Origin: SPCO01 sp964579825
Lineage (GTDB): Bacteria > Chloroflexota > Limnocylindria > Limnocylindrales > CSP1-4
Assembly (NCBI GenBank): GCA_964579825.1
Contig: CAZOHT010000006.1
Location: 49,999-113,998, forward strand
DNA length: 64,000 nucleotides
Direction: 5' to 3'
A model generated the notes under the pieces. That model searched no databases, was not told where the DNA came from, and was given only the letters and a program-made list of their open reading frames with translations. Positions 35,899 through 44,573 of the stretch are shown here, piece after piece. The position numbers and the translations under genes were made by a program. Numbering within the stretch: position 1 is the stretch's first letter; each line of letters opens with the position of its first letter.

Positions 35899-37644
35899 TC
35901 AGTAGATCCTCGGCTTCGGTTCGAAGGTCGTGATCGTGACCGGCTTGTAGGTCAGCGCGGGTCCGCCTTCCGCCTGGGTCGCGAGCGAGTGGGTCAGGAA
36001 GTTGACGTCGTCGCGGTCCGGGTAGTCCTCGCGGGCGTGAGCCCCGCGGCTCTCCTTGCGGGCGAGGGCGGCAGCGACCGTCGTCTCCGCACAGTCCAGC
36101 AGGTAGCCCAGCTCCCGCGCCTCGAGGAGATCCGTGTTGAACACCTTGCCGCGGTCGTCGATGCCGATCTTCGCGTACCGGGCGCGCAGCTCGCGGACCC
36201 TGATCCGGGCCGCGGTCAGGAGCTCCTCATCGCGGTAGACACCGACGTTGTCCATCATCACGTCCGCCAGTTCCCTGCGGATCCGGACCGGGGTCTCGCG
36301 GCCACGGGAGGCGCGCAGGCCCTCGATCTCGGCACGAACGGGTTCTGCCGCGTCCGGTGACAGGTCCGCGAAGGTCCCGGACTTGACGTCCTCGGCCATC
36401 TGGCGGCCCGCTCGGCGCCCGAATACGAGCAGGTCGACGAGCGAGTTGGTCCCCAGCCGGTTCGCCCCGTGGACGCTGACACAGGCCGTCTCCCCCGCCG
36501 CATACAGCCCTGGCACGACCGTCCCGGCGGCGTCTCGGGTCACGCGCGTGAACAGGTCGGTCGGCACGCCGCCCATCGCGTAGTGGGCGGTCGGCTGGAT
36601 GGGGACCGGTTCGGTGATCGGCTCGACACCCTGGTACACGCGGGCGAAGTCGGTGATGTCGGGCAGCTTCTCCTCGATGACCTTGCGACCGAGGTGGCGC
36701 ACGTCGAGGAAGACGTAGTCCTTGCCATCGATCCCGCGCCCGGCCCGGACCTCCTGGTAGATCGCCCGGCTGACCATGTCGCGCGGCGCCAGCTCCATGA
36801 GCTTGGGGGCGTAGCGCTCCATGAAGCGGAAGCCGTCGCGGTCCAGGAGGTAGCCACCCTCGCCGCGGGCCGCCTCGGACAGGAGGATGCCGATCCCGAC
36901 GATCCCGGTCGGGTGGAACTGATAGAACTCCATGTCCTGCATCGGGATCCCGTGGCGATAGGCCAGGGAGACGCCATCGCCGGTCAGGGAGTACGCGTTC
37001 GAGGTGATCCGGAACATCCGCCCGAACCCGCCCGTGGCCAGCAGGACGGCCTTCGAGCGGATGGTGTGCAGCTCCCCGTCGGCGATCCGATAGGCCACGA
37101 CGCCGGCTGCCCGGCCGCCGGACCCGAGCTCGCCCCCATCGGCCAGCAGGTCCACGACGTGGTACTCGTCGTAGAACTTGACGCCGTACTTGATGGCCTG
37201 CTGGTACAGCGTCTGGAGGATCATGTGCCCGGTCCGGTCGGCCGCGAAGCACGACCGACGGACGGGTCCCTCCCCGTAGTTGCGGGTATGGCCGCCGAAC
37301 CGGCGCTGGTCGATCTTGCCCTCGGGCGTCCGGTTGAACGGCAGCCCCATGTGCTCGAGCTCGATCACCGTCTCGATGGCTTCGCGGGCCAGGATCTCCG
37401 CCGCGTCCTGGTCGGTCAGGTAATCGCCACCCTTGATGGTGTCGAACATGTGCCACTCCCAGTGGTCCTCCTCGAGGTTCCCGAGGGCGGCACACACGCC
37501 GCCCTGGGCGGCCCCGGTGTGGGATCGCGTGGGATACAGCTTGGTGAGGACCGCGGCGTCGACCCCGGCCTTGGCCAGCTCGACCGCGGCCCACAGGCCC
37601 GCGCCACCGGCCCCGACGATGAGGGCGTCATGCTGCATCGGCAT
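35899..37644 (-). CDS. sdhA: Succinate dehydrogenase flavoprotein subunit
   Basis: 581 aa catalytic subunit that oxidises succinate to fumarate with covalently bound FAD. HDALIVGAGGAGLWAAVELAKAG is the FAD-binding start, TRSHTGAAQGGVCAALGN carries the flavinylated His, and FHPTGIVGIGILLSEAARGEGGYL and QPTAHYAMGGVPTD are active-site blocks. The C-terminus GGPALTYKPVTITTFEPKPRIY is typical of SdhA rather than fumarate reductase. ATG 37644 gives MPMQHDALIVG and follows the sdhD stop by 8 bases. Confidence 0.97.
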   Translation of the reverse strand: MPMQHDALIVGAGGAGLWAAVELAKAGVDAAVLTKLYPTRSHTGAAQGGVCAALGNLEEDHWEWHMFDTIKGGDYLTDQDAAEILAREAIETVIELEHMGLPFNRTPEGKIDQRRFGGHTRNYGEGPVRRSCFAADRTGHMILQTLYQQAIKYGVKFYDEYHVVDLLADGGELGSGGRAAGVVAYRIADGELHTIRSKAVLLATGGFGRMFRITSNAYSLTGDGVSLAYRHGIPMQDMEFYQFHPTGIVGIGILLSEAARGEGGYLLDRDGFRFMERYAPKLMELAPRDMVSRAIYQEVRAGRGIDGKDYVFLDVRHLGRKVIEEKLPDITDFARVYQGVEPITEPVPIQPTAHYAMGGVPTDLFTRVTRDAAGTVVPGLYAAGETACVSVHGANRLGTNSLVDLLVFGRRAGRQMAEDVKSGTFADLSPDAAEPVRAEIEGLRASRGRETPVRIRRELADVMMDNVGVYRDEELLTAARIRVRELRARYAKIGIDDRGKVFNTDLLEARELGYLLDCAETTVAAALARKESRGAHAREDYPDRDDVNFLTHSLATQAEGGPALTYKPVTITTFEPKPRIY

Positions 37645-37652
37645 CGTCGCGC

Positions 37653-38054
37653 CTAGGCCTTCGGGACCACGTTCGCGAGGGTGACCACGACCCACGTGCC
37701 CATCGCGAACAGGACGGCGGCCAGGATGTACAGGCCGCCGAGGACCACGCGGCGCGGCCGACCGTGCACGTAGTCCGAGATCACCACGCGCATCCCGACG
37801 AATGCGTGGAACAGGACGAGGGTCAACATCAGCCAGTCGTAGGTGCGCCAGAACACGCTGCTCCAGCGGAGCTCGGCGATCCACGACGCGTCCTGCTCCG
37901 CCGGGTCGTACAGGACGTGCAGGATCAGGTAGTGGCTCAGGACCAGGACGAACAGGCCCAGCCCGGACAGCCGCATCAGGTACCAGATCGCCAGCTCCGA
38001 GCCGCGACCGGACGGCTTGGCCCGGCCGGACGAGACCGAGCGCTCGATGCTCAC
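37653..38054 (-). CDS. sdhD: Succinate dehydrogenase membrane anchor subunit
   Basis: 133 aa with three membrane helices (LSGLGLFVLVLSHYLILHVLY, TYDWLMLTLVLFHAFVGMRVVISDYV, VVLGGLYILAAVLFAMGTWVVVTLANVV). Conserved His residues in the first two helices can ligate heme b. GTG 38054 overlaps the sdhC stop (GTGA). It anchors SdhAB and helps form the quinone site. Confidence 0.92.
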   Translation of the reverse strand: MSIERSVSSGRAKPSGRGSELAIWYLMRLSGLGLFVLVLSHYLILHVLYDPAEQDASWIAELRWSSVFWRTYDWLMLTLVLFHAFVGMRVVISDYVHGRPRRVVLGGLYILAAVLFAMGTWVVVTLANVVPKA

Positions 38055-38428
38055 GACGCCCAGCCCATCGAGCGCGCGAACTGGCCGAAGATGACGTACG
38101 TCACCGGGATGCCGATGAGCGCGAACAGGATCCAGTTGAGGTACCACAGCTGGCGGTGGTAGCGCGTCAGCGGCGGCCAGAAGTCCATGATCACGATGCG
38201 CAGGCCGTTGAGCGCGTGATACAGGACCGCGGCGCCCAGGAGCCACTCCATCAGGATCCCGATCGGGGTGGCGTAGAAGCCGAGCAGCGTGTCGTAGACA
38301 CCGGGCGCGAAGCCGACCAGGAAGATGTCGACGACGTGCAGGACGAGGAACGCGAAGATGGCGATGCCCGAGATCCGATGGAACGCCCAGGCGAGCATCC
38401 CCTCGCCGCCCCGGTAGCGGACGAGCAT
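38051..38428 (-). CDS. sdhC: Succinate dehydrogenase cytochrome b556 subunit
   Basis: 125 aa. The signature AWAFHRISGIAIFAFLVLHVVDIF holds the quinone-site HRxSG and a heme-ligand His. Two further helices (MEWLLGAAVLYHALNGLRIVIMDF and YLNWILFALIGIPVTYVIF) complete the anchor. The start overlaps the isocitrate dehydrogenase stop by one base (TGATG). Confidence 0.94.
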   Translation of the reverse strand: MLVRYRGGEGMLAWAFHRISGIAIFAFLVLHVVDIFLVGFAPGVYDTLLGFYATPIGILMEWLLGAAVLYHALNGLRIVIMDFWPPLTRYHRQLWYLNWILFALIGIPVTYVIFGQFARSMGWAS

Positions 38429-39435
38429 CAGCGGCTCAGTCGGGTGACGATCGCATCCGCGAAGGCCGCCGTGCCGGCGGATCCACCCAGGTCGTAGGTC
38501 GTCGAGACCCCGTCGGCGATGACATCACGGACGGCGTCCTCGAGACGCCCCGCCTCGGCCGGGTAGCCGAGGTGGCGCAGCATCAGGGCGCCGGACAGGA
38601 TCATGGCGGTCGGATTGGCCTTGTCGAGGCCGGCGTACTTGGGCGCCGACCCGTGGACCGGTTCGAAGACGGCCGCGTCGGCGCCGATGTTGGCGCCCGG
38701 TGCCACGCCCAGGCCGCCGACGAGACCCGCACACAGGTCGCTCACGATGTCGCCGTACAGGTTCGGCAGGACCATGACGTCGTACAGCTCCGGCTTCTGG
38801 ACGAGCTGCATGCACATGTTGTCGACGATGCGGTCCTCGAACTCGATCCGGCCGTCGTACTCGGCGGCGATCGTCCGGCACGACTCCAGGAACAGGCCGT
38901 CGGACAGCTTCATGATGTTGGCCTTGTGCACGGCCGTGACCTTGCGCCGGCCGTTGGCGACGGCGTACTCGAACGCGAATCGGGCGATCCGCTCGGACGC
39001 GGCGCGGGTGATGATCTTGATGCTCTCGGCCGCGTCGGGCCCGACCATGTGCTCGATGCCGGCGTACAGGTCCTCGGTGTTCTCACGGACGATGACGAGA
39101 TCGACGTCTTCGTAGCGCGTGTCGAGGCCCGTCATGGACCGCGCCGGACGCAGGTTGGCGTACAGGCCGAGCGTCTGGCGGAGGGTGACGTTGACGCTTC
39201 GGAAGCCCTCGCCGACCGGGGTCGTGATGGGGCCCTTGATGGCGACCTTGTTGCGCCTGATCGACTCCAGGACGTGCTCCGGGAGCGGTGTGCCGTACTG
39301 GGCGATGACGCCTTCGCCGGCGTCGACGGTCTCCCAGTCGAAGGCGACGCCGGATGCATCGAGCACGCGACGGGTCGCCTCCGCCAGCTCCGGACCGATG
39401 CCGTCGCCGGGGATCAGGGTGACTCGGTGGGCCAT
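38428..39435 (-). CDS. Isocitrate/isopropylmalate dehydrogenase family, likely NAD-isocitrate dehydrogenase
   Basis: 335 aa. N-terminal LIPGDGIGPEL and substrate loop KGPITTPVGEGFRSVNVTLRQTLGLYANLRPARS contain the Ser and Arg residues seen in small NAD-dependent isocitrate dehydrogenases of the IDH3 type. The Tyr/Lys pair is in IVRENTEDLYAGIEH and VHKANIMKLSDG. The metal Asp residues lie in NLYGDIVSDLCAGLVGGLG. C-terminal EPVHGSAPKYAGLDKANPTAMILS completes the family pattern. Being first in an operon with sdhCDAB supports isocitrate over isopropylmalate or homoisocitrate, which sequence alone leaves slightly open. Confidence 0.88.
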   Translation of the reverse strand: MAHRVTLIPGDGIGPELAEATRRVLDASGVAFDWETVDAGEGVIAQYGTPLPEHVLESIRRNKVAIKGPITTPVGEGFRSVNVTLRQTLGLYANLRPARSMTGLDTRYEDVDLVIVRENTEDLYAGIEHMVGPDAAESIKIITRAASERIARFAFEYAVANGRRKVTAVHKANIMKLSDGLFLESCRTIAAEYDGRIEFEDRIVDNMCMQLVQKPELYDVMVLPNLYGDIVSDLCAGLVGGLGVAPGANIGADAAVFEPVHGSAPKYAGLDKANPTAMILSGALMLRHLGYPAEAGRLEDAVRDVIADGVSTTYDLGGSAGTAAFADAIVTRLSR

Positions 39436-39441
39436 GCTCGG

Positions 39442-39447
39442 ATTGTA
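39442..39447 (-). promoter_or_regulatory. -10 box of the isocitrate dehydrogenase-sdh operon, possible leaderless start
   Basis: TACAAT on the minus strand (five of six to consensus) ends 6 bases before the ATG at 39435, so the transcript would begin at or within a base or two of the start codon. No ribosome site precedes the ATG. Confidence 0.4.
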
Positions 39448-39490
39448 GTCGTGCAGGCGGCTCCCGCGCCTGATGGGGTCCGGACCGACG

Positions 39491-39521
39491 CCGTCCCGCG
39501 CCTGATCGAGGCGCGGGACGG
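39491..39521 (-). terminator. Terminator hairpin after the beta-propeller gene
   Basis: A perfect 13-bp stem (39491-39503 with 39509-39521) and 5-base loop lie just past the stop at 39534 of the minus-strand gene and before the isocitrate dehydrogenase promoter. No T-run follows. Confidence 0.65.
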
Positions 39522-39533
39522 TGCGTTGGGCGG

Positions 39534-40808
39534 TCAGTCCTGGATCGGTCGCCAGGCGACAGGCTGATACGAGTCCATCACGTTGGTCGACAAGGCGATC
39601 CGGATGGGCGATCCAGAGCCGTCGGCCATGAGCGACAGGATCGAGTCACCGGTGATGTCGGCCGCGATGAGACGCATCCCGTCTGGCGACCAGAACGCGA
39701 GCCCGCAGAACGCCTTGCCGGCGAGCTCCGGATGGTCCTGGCAGCTGCCAGCGATCGCCGGGAAGACCCGGACGTAGCGACCGGGGTCGGCGAGGGCGTC
39801 GTTCGTGGTCGCGACTCTCGTCCCGCCATCCCAGTACGCCAGCATGGTGCCGTCGGGCGACCAGGTCGGCCAGAACCCGCCGCCCACCGACGTGACGTCC
39901 TTGGAGACCGGATCGACGACCTCGATGCGATTGCCGGCGGCCGTGTAGACGATCCCGGCACCGCCGGGTGCCGACGACCAGTCGGCCGAGTCACCGAGGA
40001 CCCGATCGGCCACGAGCTCGCGCAAGCCGGACCCGCTCGGCGACGACGCGTAGAGCGTGCCCTGACCGGAGCCGGGACGAGTCACCACGAAGGCGATCTC
40101 GTCGCCGGTCGGCGACCAGTCGGCGGGATAGTACCCGGAGCCACGGGCGATCGATGGGAACACCAGTTCCGTGGCGGCCGTCCCGTCGACCGGGGCCACG
40201 AACAGGTGCTCGTCGGTCCCGTCGAAGCCGGCGAACATCAAGGCCGTCCCATCCGGGGACCAGTTGAGCGAACCGACGTCCATCGCCGGTTCCGTCGGGA
40301 TCGGGACGCGCTCCTTCGTGTCAAGGTCGAGGACCTCGACGTGCCCTGGGGCCGTCTGGACCTCCATCGCCAGACGGCGACCGTCCGGCGACAGGTCGAC
40401 CGACCCGACGGGGGCCGAGAGTCGGACGATGACCTGTCGGTCCGTCCCATCGGGCGCATAGCTCACGATCGCGGACCCGTCGGCGACGATGATCCGACCG
40501 TTGCCGACGCCCGCGGGCGCCGGCTCGGTCCGACCGATCGCACCGCTCATGACCGCGGCGCCCAGGAGCGCACCCACGAGGGCCACGACCGTCGCGGCGA
40601 GGAACGCGATGCGTCGAACGGTCGCCCGACCCACGCGCAGGGAACTGGTATCCATCGGAAGCCACCTTTCGGGGCTCGACCACCACGGCCGCTGTCGGGT
40701 CGACGCGGTCTGCACGAGGACCTCCGCGAGATGGTCGGGCACGCGGTGCTCGCCCTCCTCGTGGAGCCAGCGCGAGAGGTCGCGTCCGAACGACTCGTTG
40801 TTCGTCAT
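39534..40808 (-). CDS. Membrane-anchored PD40/TolB-like beta-propeller protein, probable anti-sigma partner
   Basis: 424 aa. A cytoplasmic N-terminus of about 70 residues (SRWLHEEGEHRVPDHLAEVLVQTASTRQRPWW) precedes one membrane helix (IAFLAATVVALVGALLGAAVM). An extracytoplasmic beta-propeller follows, with repeated SPDG/WSPDG motifs (LSPDGRRLAMEV, WSPDGTALMF, WSPTGDEIAFV, WSPDGTMLAYW, WSPDGMRLIAAD). The gene overlaps the stop of an ECF sigma factor gene by 4 bases. That coupling and topology suggest it senses an outside signal and holds the sigma factor; a classical zinc anti-sigma motif is not seen, so this role is inferred. Confidence 0.82.
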   Translation of the reverse strand: MTNNESFGRDLSRWLHEEGEHRVPDHLAEVLVQTASTRQRPWWSSPERWLPMDTSSLRVGRATVRRIAFLAATVVALVGALLGAAVMSGAIGRTEPAPAGVGNGRIIVADGSAIVSYAPDGTDRQVIVRLSAPVGSVDLSPDGRRLAMEVQTAPGHVEVLDLDTKERVPIPTEPAMDVGSLNWSPDGTALMFAGFDGTDEHLFVAPVDGTAATELVFPSIARGSGYYPADWSPTGDEIAFVVTRPGSGQGTLYASSPSGSGLRELVADRVLGDSADWSSAPGGAGIVYTAAGNRIEVVDPVSKDVTSVGGGFWPTWSPDGTMLAYWDGGTRVATTNDALADPGRYVRVFPAIAGSCQDHPELAGKAFCGLAFWSPDGMRLIAADITGDSILSLMADGSGSPIRIALSTNVMDSYQPVAWRPIQD

Positions 40809-41410
40809 GACGGACGGCCCTCCGCGTGATCCGGTCTGCCGCGGGCATCGGCCTGGAGGGCCGACCGCATCAGACCAAGTGCTCGATGGAGCCGCGACTT
40901 CGCCGTCCCGAGGGGGATCCCCAGGGTGGCGGCGACGGCCGGCAGTGGCAGGTCGAGATAGTGATGAAGGACGATGACGGCCCGCATCTCCGGTTCGAGC
41001 CGGAGGAAGCCGCGTTCGAGTTGGTCGCGATCCGCGATCGCCGACTCGTGGCCGGCGATCGCCGTGGTCGCGACATGGATCTCGGTCAACTCGACATCGA
41101 CCCGGTGGCGCCGGACCCGGCGTGCCTCATCGATACAGGCGCGGACCAGGATCCGGTTCAACCAGGCGTCGAAGCGATCGGGATCCCGCAGCGTGGGCAG
41201 ATCACGCCAGGCCCGGACGAGTGCGTTCTGCACGGCGTCCTTGGCCAGCTCGGCATCCCGGAGGATGAGCCAGGCAGCGCTATCCAGACGGGCGATCGCG
41301 GTGCCTGCCAGCGTGGCGAAGGCGTCATGATCGCCTCGTCGCGCTCGCTCCACGAGTTCCTGCTGCATCTCGCCCCTCGGCGGTGGCGCGGTCACTCTGA
41401 CCGTGCTCAC
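40805..41410 (-). CDS. ECF-type RNA polymerase sigma factor
   Basis: 201 aa. Region 2 spans MQQELVERARRGDHDAFATLAG through DAELAKDAVQNALVRAWRDLPTLRDPDRFDAWLNRILVRACIDEARR. Region 4 is LEPEMRAVIVLHHYLDLPLPAVAATLGIPLGTAKSRLHRALGLMR. The GTG start at 41410 lies about 130 bases from the divergent sucC start. Its stop overlaps the beta-propeller gene. A GGAAC motif (minus strand, 41440-41444) upstream resembles an ECF -35 element and may mean autoregulation, but its spacing would leave almost no leader. Confidence 0.93.
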   Translation of the reverse strand: MSTVRVTAPPPRGEMQQELVERARRGDHDAFATLAGTAIARLDSAAWLILRDAELAKDAVQNALVRAWRDLPTLRDPDRFDAWLNRILVRACIDEARRVRRHRVDVELTEIHVATTAIAGHESAIADRDQLERGFLRLEPEMRAVIVLHHYLDLPLPAVAATLGIPLGTAKSRLHRALGLMRSALQADARGRPDHAEGRPS

Positions 41411-41543
41411 TGAGTATGGCGAGGCGACAGGGGGGATCCGTTCCCGATTCGGTCTGAGGCGTTCGCTCGGATCGGCCCGGCTCGGCTACCATCACCTTCC
41501 CCGGCCGTCGCGCCGCATCGCCCGCCAGCGGAGCCGACATCGC

Positions 41544-42719
41544 GTGAAGATCCAGGAAGCCGACGCCAAGTCCCTGCTGGTCGCCCAGGGCCTGCCCGTG
41601 CCCGGCTGGGAAGTGGCCCACACGCCGGCCCAGGCGCGCGCCGCGGCGGAGCGGGTCCTCCTCGCCGGCGCCTCGGCGGTGGTCATCAAGGCCCAGGTCC
41701 TCGTCGGTGGTCGCGGCAAGGCCGGCGGCGTCAAGCTCGCCTCGACCACGGACGAGGCGGAGCGCGTCGCGCGCGACATCCTCGGCATGGACATCAAGGG
41801 CATCACGGTGCGCAAGGTCCTCGTCGCGGCCGCCGCCGACATCGCCAGGGAGTACTACATGGCCGCCGTCCTCGATCGCGCGGCCGGCCGGATCCTGCTG
41901 ATGGGCTCGGCCGAGGGCGGCGTGGAGATCGAACAGGTCGCCGTGGACCACCCCGAGGCCATCGTCCGCCACCACGCGGACCCGCTCCTGGGCCTCCTCG
42001 ATTTCCAGGCCCGCGAGTTCGCCTTCGCGATGGGCCTCGGGGCGCACCTGAAAGCCGCCGTCGGGATCGCCAAGGGCCTTGTCCGGACGATGCTCGCGTA
42101 CGACGCGGACCTGGTCGAGATCAACCCGCTCGCGATCGTCCGCGAGGCCGGTCCGGACGGGGCGACCATCGAGCGACTGGTCTGCCTCGACGCCAAGGTC
42201 ACGCTCGACGACTCGGCGCTGGCGCGTCATCCCCAGCTGGAGGCGCTGCGCGATCCGGACGAGGAGGATCCCGCCGACCGCGAGGCGCGCGAGGCCGGAC
42301 TGACGTTCATCAAGCTCGACGGCACGATCGGCTGCATGGTCAATGGCGCCGGGCTGGCGATGACCACGATGGACCTCGTCAAGCGAGCCGGCGGTGAGCC
42401 GGCCAACTTCCTCGACATCGGCGGTGGCGCGCGGGCGGACAAGGTGGCCACGGCGATGCGGATCATCCTGGCCGACCCGAAGGTCGAGGCGATCCTGGTC
42501 AACATCTTCGGTGGCATCACCCGCGGCGACGAGGTCGCGCGCGGGCTGATCGAAGCTCGAGCCGTCCAGGAACGCGACGTGCCGATGGTCGTCCGCATCG
42601 TCGGGACCAACGCCGCCGAGGCCGCGACGCTGCTCGAGGAGGCCCACTTCGCGACCGCCACGTCGCTCGACGATGCCGCCGCCAAGGCCGTGGCCGCGAC
42701 CCGGAGCGCGGGGGCATGA
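41544..42719 (+). CDS. sucC: Succinyl-CoA ligase beta subunit
   Basis: 391 aa ATP-grasp subunit. VLVGGRGKAGGVKLA, EYYMAAVLDRAAGRILLMGSAEGGVEIE, EINPLAIV, the AKVTLDDSAL stretch and C-terminal NGAGLAMTTMDLVKRAGGEPANFLDIGGGA and NIFGGITRGDEVARG are diagnostic. GTG 41544 is chosen because GGAG lies about 10 bases upstream and the protein begins VKIQEADAKSLL as family members do. sucD follows in ATGA overlap. It converts succinyl-CoA to succinate with nucleotide triphosphate formation, linking the methylmalonyl block to succinate dehydrogenase. Confidence 0.97.
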   Translation: MKIQEADAKSLLVAQGLPVPGWEVAHTPAQARAAAERVLLAGASAVVIKAQVLVGGRGKAGGVKLASTTDEAERVARDILGMDIKGITVRKVLVAAAADIAREYYMAAVLDRAAGRILLMGSAEGGVEIEQVAVDHPEAIVRHHADPLLGLLDFQAREFAFAMGLGAHLKAAVGIAKGLVRTMLAYDADLVEINPLAIVREAGPDGATIERLVCLDAKVTLDDSALARHPQLEALRDPDEEDPADREAREAGLTFIKLDGTIGCMVNGAGLAMTTMDLVKRAGGEPANFLDIGGGARADKVATAMRIILADPKVEAILVNIFGGITRGDEVARGLIEARAVQERDVPMVVRIVGTNAAEAATLLEEAHFATATSLDDAAAKAVAATRSAGA

Positions 42720-43600
42720 GCATCCTCGTCGGACGGGACACGCGCCTCGTCGTCCAGGGCATCACCGGCCGCGAGGGCGAGTTCCACAGCCGGGCGATGG
42801 CCGAGTACGGGTCGTCCATCGTCGCCGGCGTGACCCCGGGCAAGGGCGGTCAGCTCGCCCTGGATGGGGCCGTGCCGGTGTTCGACACCGTCGCGGACGC
42901 GGTCCGCGAGACCGGTGCGAACACGTCCTGCATCTTCGTGCCGGCGGCGGGTGCCCCCGACGCCGTCATGGAGGCCGCCAGCGCCGGCATCGCGACGATC
43001 TTCTGCATCACCGAGGGGATCCCCGCGCTCGACATGGTCGCGGCCGCCGAGCAGGTGAAGCGCGCGGGGGCTCGGCTCATCGGGCCGAACTGCCCGGGTG
43101 CCACCTCGCCGGGTCGCGCCAAGGTGGGGATCATCCCCGGGTCCGTGCACCGCGAGGGACGGGTCGGCGTCGTCAGCCGCTCGGGCACGCTCACCTACGA
43201 GGCGGTGCAAGCGATGACCGACGCCGGTCTCGGCCAGAGCACCTGTGTCGGGATCGGCGGCGACCCGATCATCGGGACGACGTTCCTGGACGTCCTCCAG
43301 CTGTTCGCGACCGACGACGAGACCGATGCGATCGTGCTCATCGGCGAGATCGGCGGGGCCGCCGAGGAGACGGCCGCTGCCTGGGCCGCCGAGCACCTGC
43401 GCGACATCCCCAAGGTGGCGTTCATCGCCGGACGGACGGCGCCCGAGGGCAAGCGGATGGGCCACGCGGGCGCGATCATCTCGGGCGGCGCGGGCACCGC
43501 GGCCTCCAAGGTGGAGGCCCTCGAGGCGGCCGGGTTCCGTGTCGCCGGCTCCCCGACCGAGCTCCCCGGACTGCTCCGGGACGCCGGCTACCGCGGCTAG
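42716..43600 (+). CDS. sucD: Succinyl-CoA ligase alpha subunit
   Basis: 294 aa subunit that binds CoA and carries the phospho-His. The CoA-binding start VQGITGREGEFHSRAMAEYG, AGVTPGKGG, IGPNCPGATSPGRAKVGIIPG, VSRSGTLTYEAV and GIGGDPIIGTTFLDVL are all present, and the active His lies in KRMGHAGAIISGGAGTA. It overlaps sucC by 4 bases. A DinB-family gene follows 12 bases later. Confidence 0.97.
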   Translation: MSILVGRDTRLVVQGITGREGEFHSRAMAEYGSSIVAGVTPGKGGQLALDGAVPVFDTVADAVRETGANTSCIFVPAAGAPDAVMEAASAGIATIFCITEGIPALDMVAAAEQVKRAGARLIGPNCPGATSPGRAKVGIIPGSVHREGRVGVVSRSGTLTYEAVQAMTDAGLGQSTCVGIGGDPIIGTTFLDVLQLFATDDETDAIVLIGEIGGAAEETAAAWAAEHLRDIPKVAFIAGRTAPEGKRMGHAGAIISGGAGTAASKVEALEAAGFRVAGSPTELPGLLRDAGYRG

Positions 43601-43611
43601 GCGGCCACCGC

Positions 43612-44100
43612 GTGCGCCAGACCGACCTCCGGTTCCTGTTCGACTTCGATCGCTGGGCGACGCGCCGGATCCTGGCGGCCGCCGACGGCGTGGACGAGAC
43701 GACGTGGTCGACCCCGAATGCCATCGGCGATCGCGGACTCGGCGGGATCCTGGTCCATCATCTTGGCGCGCACCAGCGCTGGCGCCACGGCCTGTCCGGC
43801 AGCGACGAGTCGCCGCGGCCGGAGCGGGAGCCGCTTCCCTCCCCGGCCGATCTTGCCGCCCGATGGGAGGCCGAGTGGCTCGCGCTCGACGGGTGGCTGG
43901 ACGGACTGGACGATGGCGCGATGGACGAGCTCGGCGACGGCGTTCCGTACTGGCAGATGCTGGCCCACGTCGTGAACCACGGCACGCAACACCGCGCGGA
44001 GGCGGCCGCGCTCCTGACGACCGCCGGCCGTTCGCCAGGCGATCTCGACATGATCTTCTTCAGCGAGGGCCTGGTGGGCGCCTCCGAGGGCGCCGGCTGA
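43612..44100 (+). CDS. DinB-family putative metal-dependent protein
   Basis: 162 aa four-helix-bundle protein. The usual three-His metal site is visible: His in GGILVHHLGAHQRWRHG and the pair in LAHVVNHGTQHRAEAAALL. It begins with FLFDFDRWATRRILAAAD, typical for DinB/YfiT proteins, some of which are thiol-dependent transferases. The GTG start is 11 bases past the sucD stop. The stop overlaps the next ATG by one base. Confidence 0.85.
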   Translation: MRQTDLRFLFDFDRWATRRILAAADGVDETTWSTPNAIGDRGLGGILVHHLGAHQRWRHGLSGSDESPRPEREPLPSPADLAARWEAEWLALDGWLDGLDDGAMDELGDGVPYWQMLAHVVNHGTQHRAEAAALLTTAGRSPGDLDMIFFSEGLVGASEGAG

Positions 44101-44573
44101 TGCGGCGACTCATGGACCTCGTGGCGGGCGATGCGCGCGAGATCCTGACGGTCGTCGGGACGGACGACATCGCGGCGCTCGACGACCGACGGCGCTTCCG
44201 GGCCCACCTCGCGCTCGGTGGCGGCCTCGATCCGACGTGGCTGGACCTCTTCTCCGAAGCGGCTCGGACCGTGACCGGCCAGGGTGAGCCCATGGACTTC
44301 CTCGATGCCCGCCTCGAGCTCGAAGGACCGGACAGCCAGGATGAGGTTCTCACGGTCGAACGGGTAGACCCCTCGTGGGTGACGGCGGTGGCGCGGCTGT
44401 CGGACGGGTCGATCGACTCGATCGCGGGCCGCTGGATCGACCTCGTGGAGGAGGAACTCGGCATGCTCCCGCGCGAGGAGAAGCCCTGGATCCGCGAGCT
44501 GGCCGGGCAGGTCGTGGCGTTCTGCCGCGTGGCGGACGCCGCACCGGACGTGCTGTTCATCTGGTCGCTCTGA
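44100..44573 (+). CDS. Conserved-looking protein of unknown function (157 aa)
   Basis: 157 aa, acidic, soluble, without membrane segment or recognised domain. Features that can be read are GGLDPTWLDLFSEAARTVTGQGEPMDFLDARLELEG in the middle and a helical, Trp-containing C-terminal half (WIDLVEEELGMLPREEKPWIRELAGQVVAFCRVADAAPDVLFIWSL). It is tied to DinB and the methyltransferase by one-base TGATG overlaps on both sides, so all three are probably co-translated. Confidence 0.75.
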   Translation: MRRLMDLVAGDAREILTVVGTDDIAALDDRRRFRAHLALGGGLDPTWLDLFSEAARTVTGQGEPMDFLDARLELEGPDSQDEVLTVERVDPSWVTAVARLSDGSIDSIAGRWIDLVEEELGMLPREEKPWIRELAGQVVAFCRVADAAPDVLFIWSL

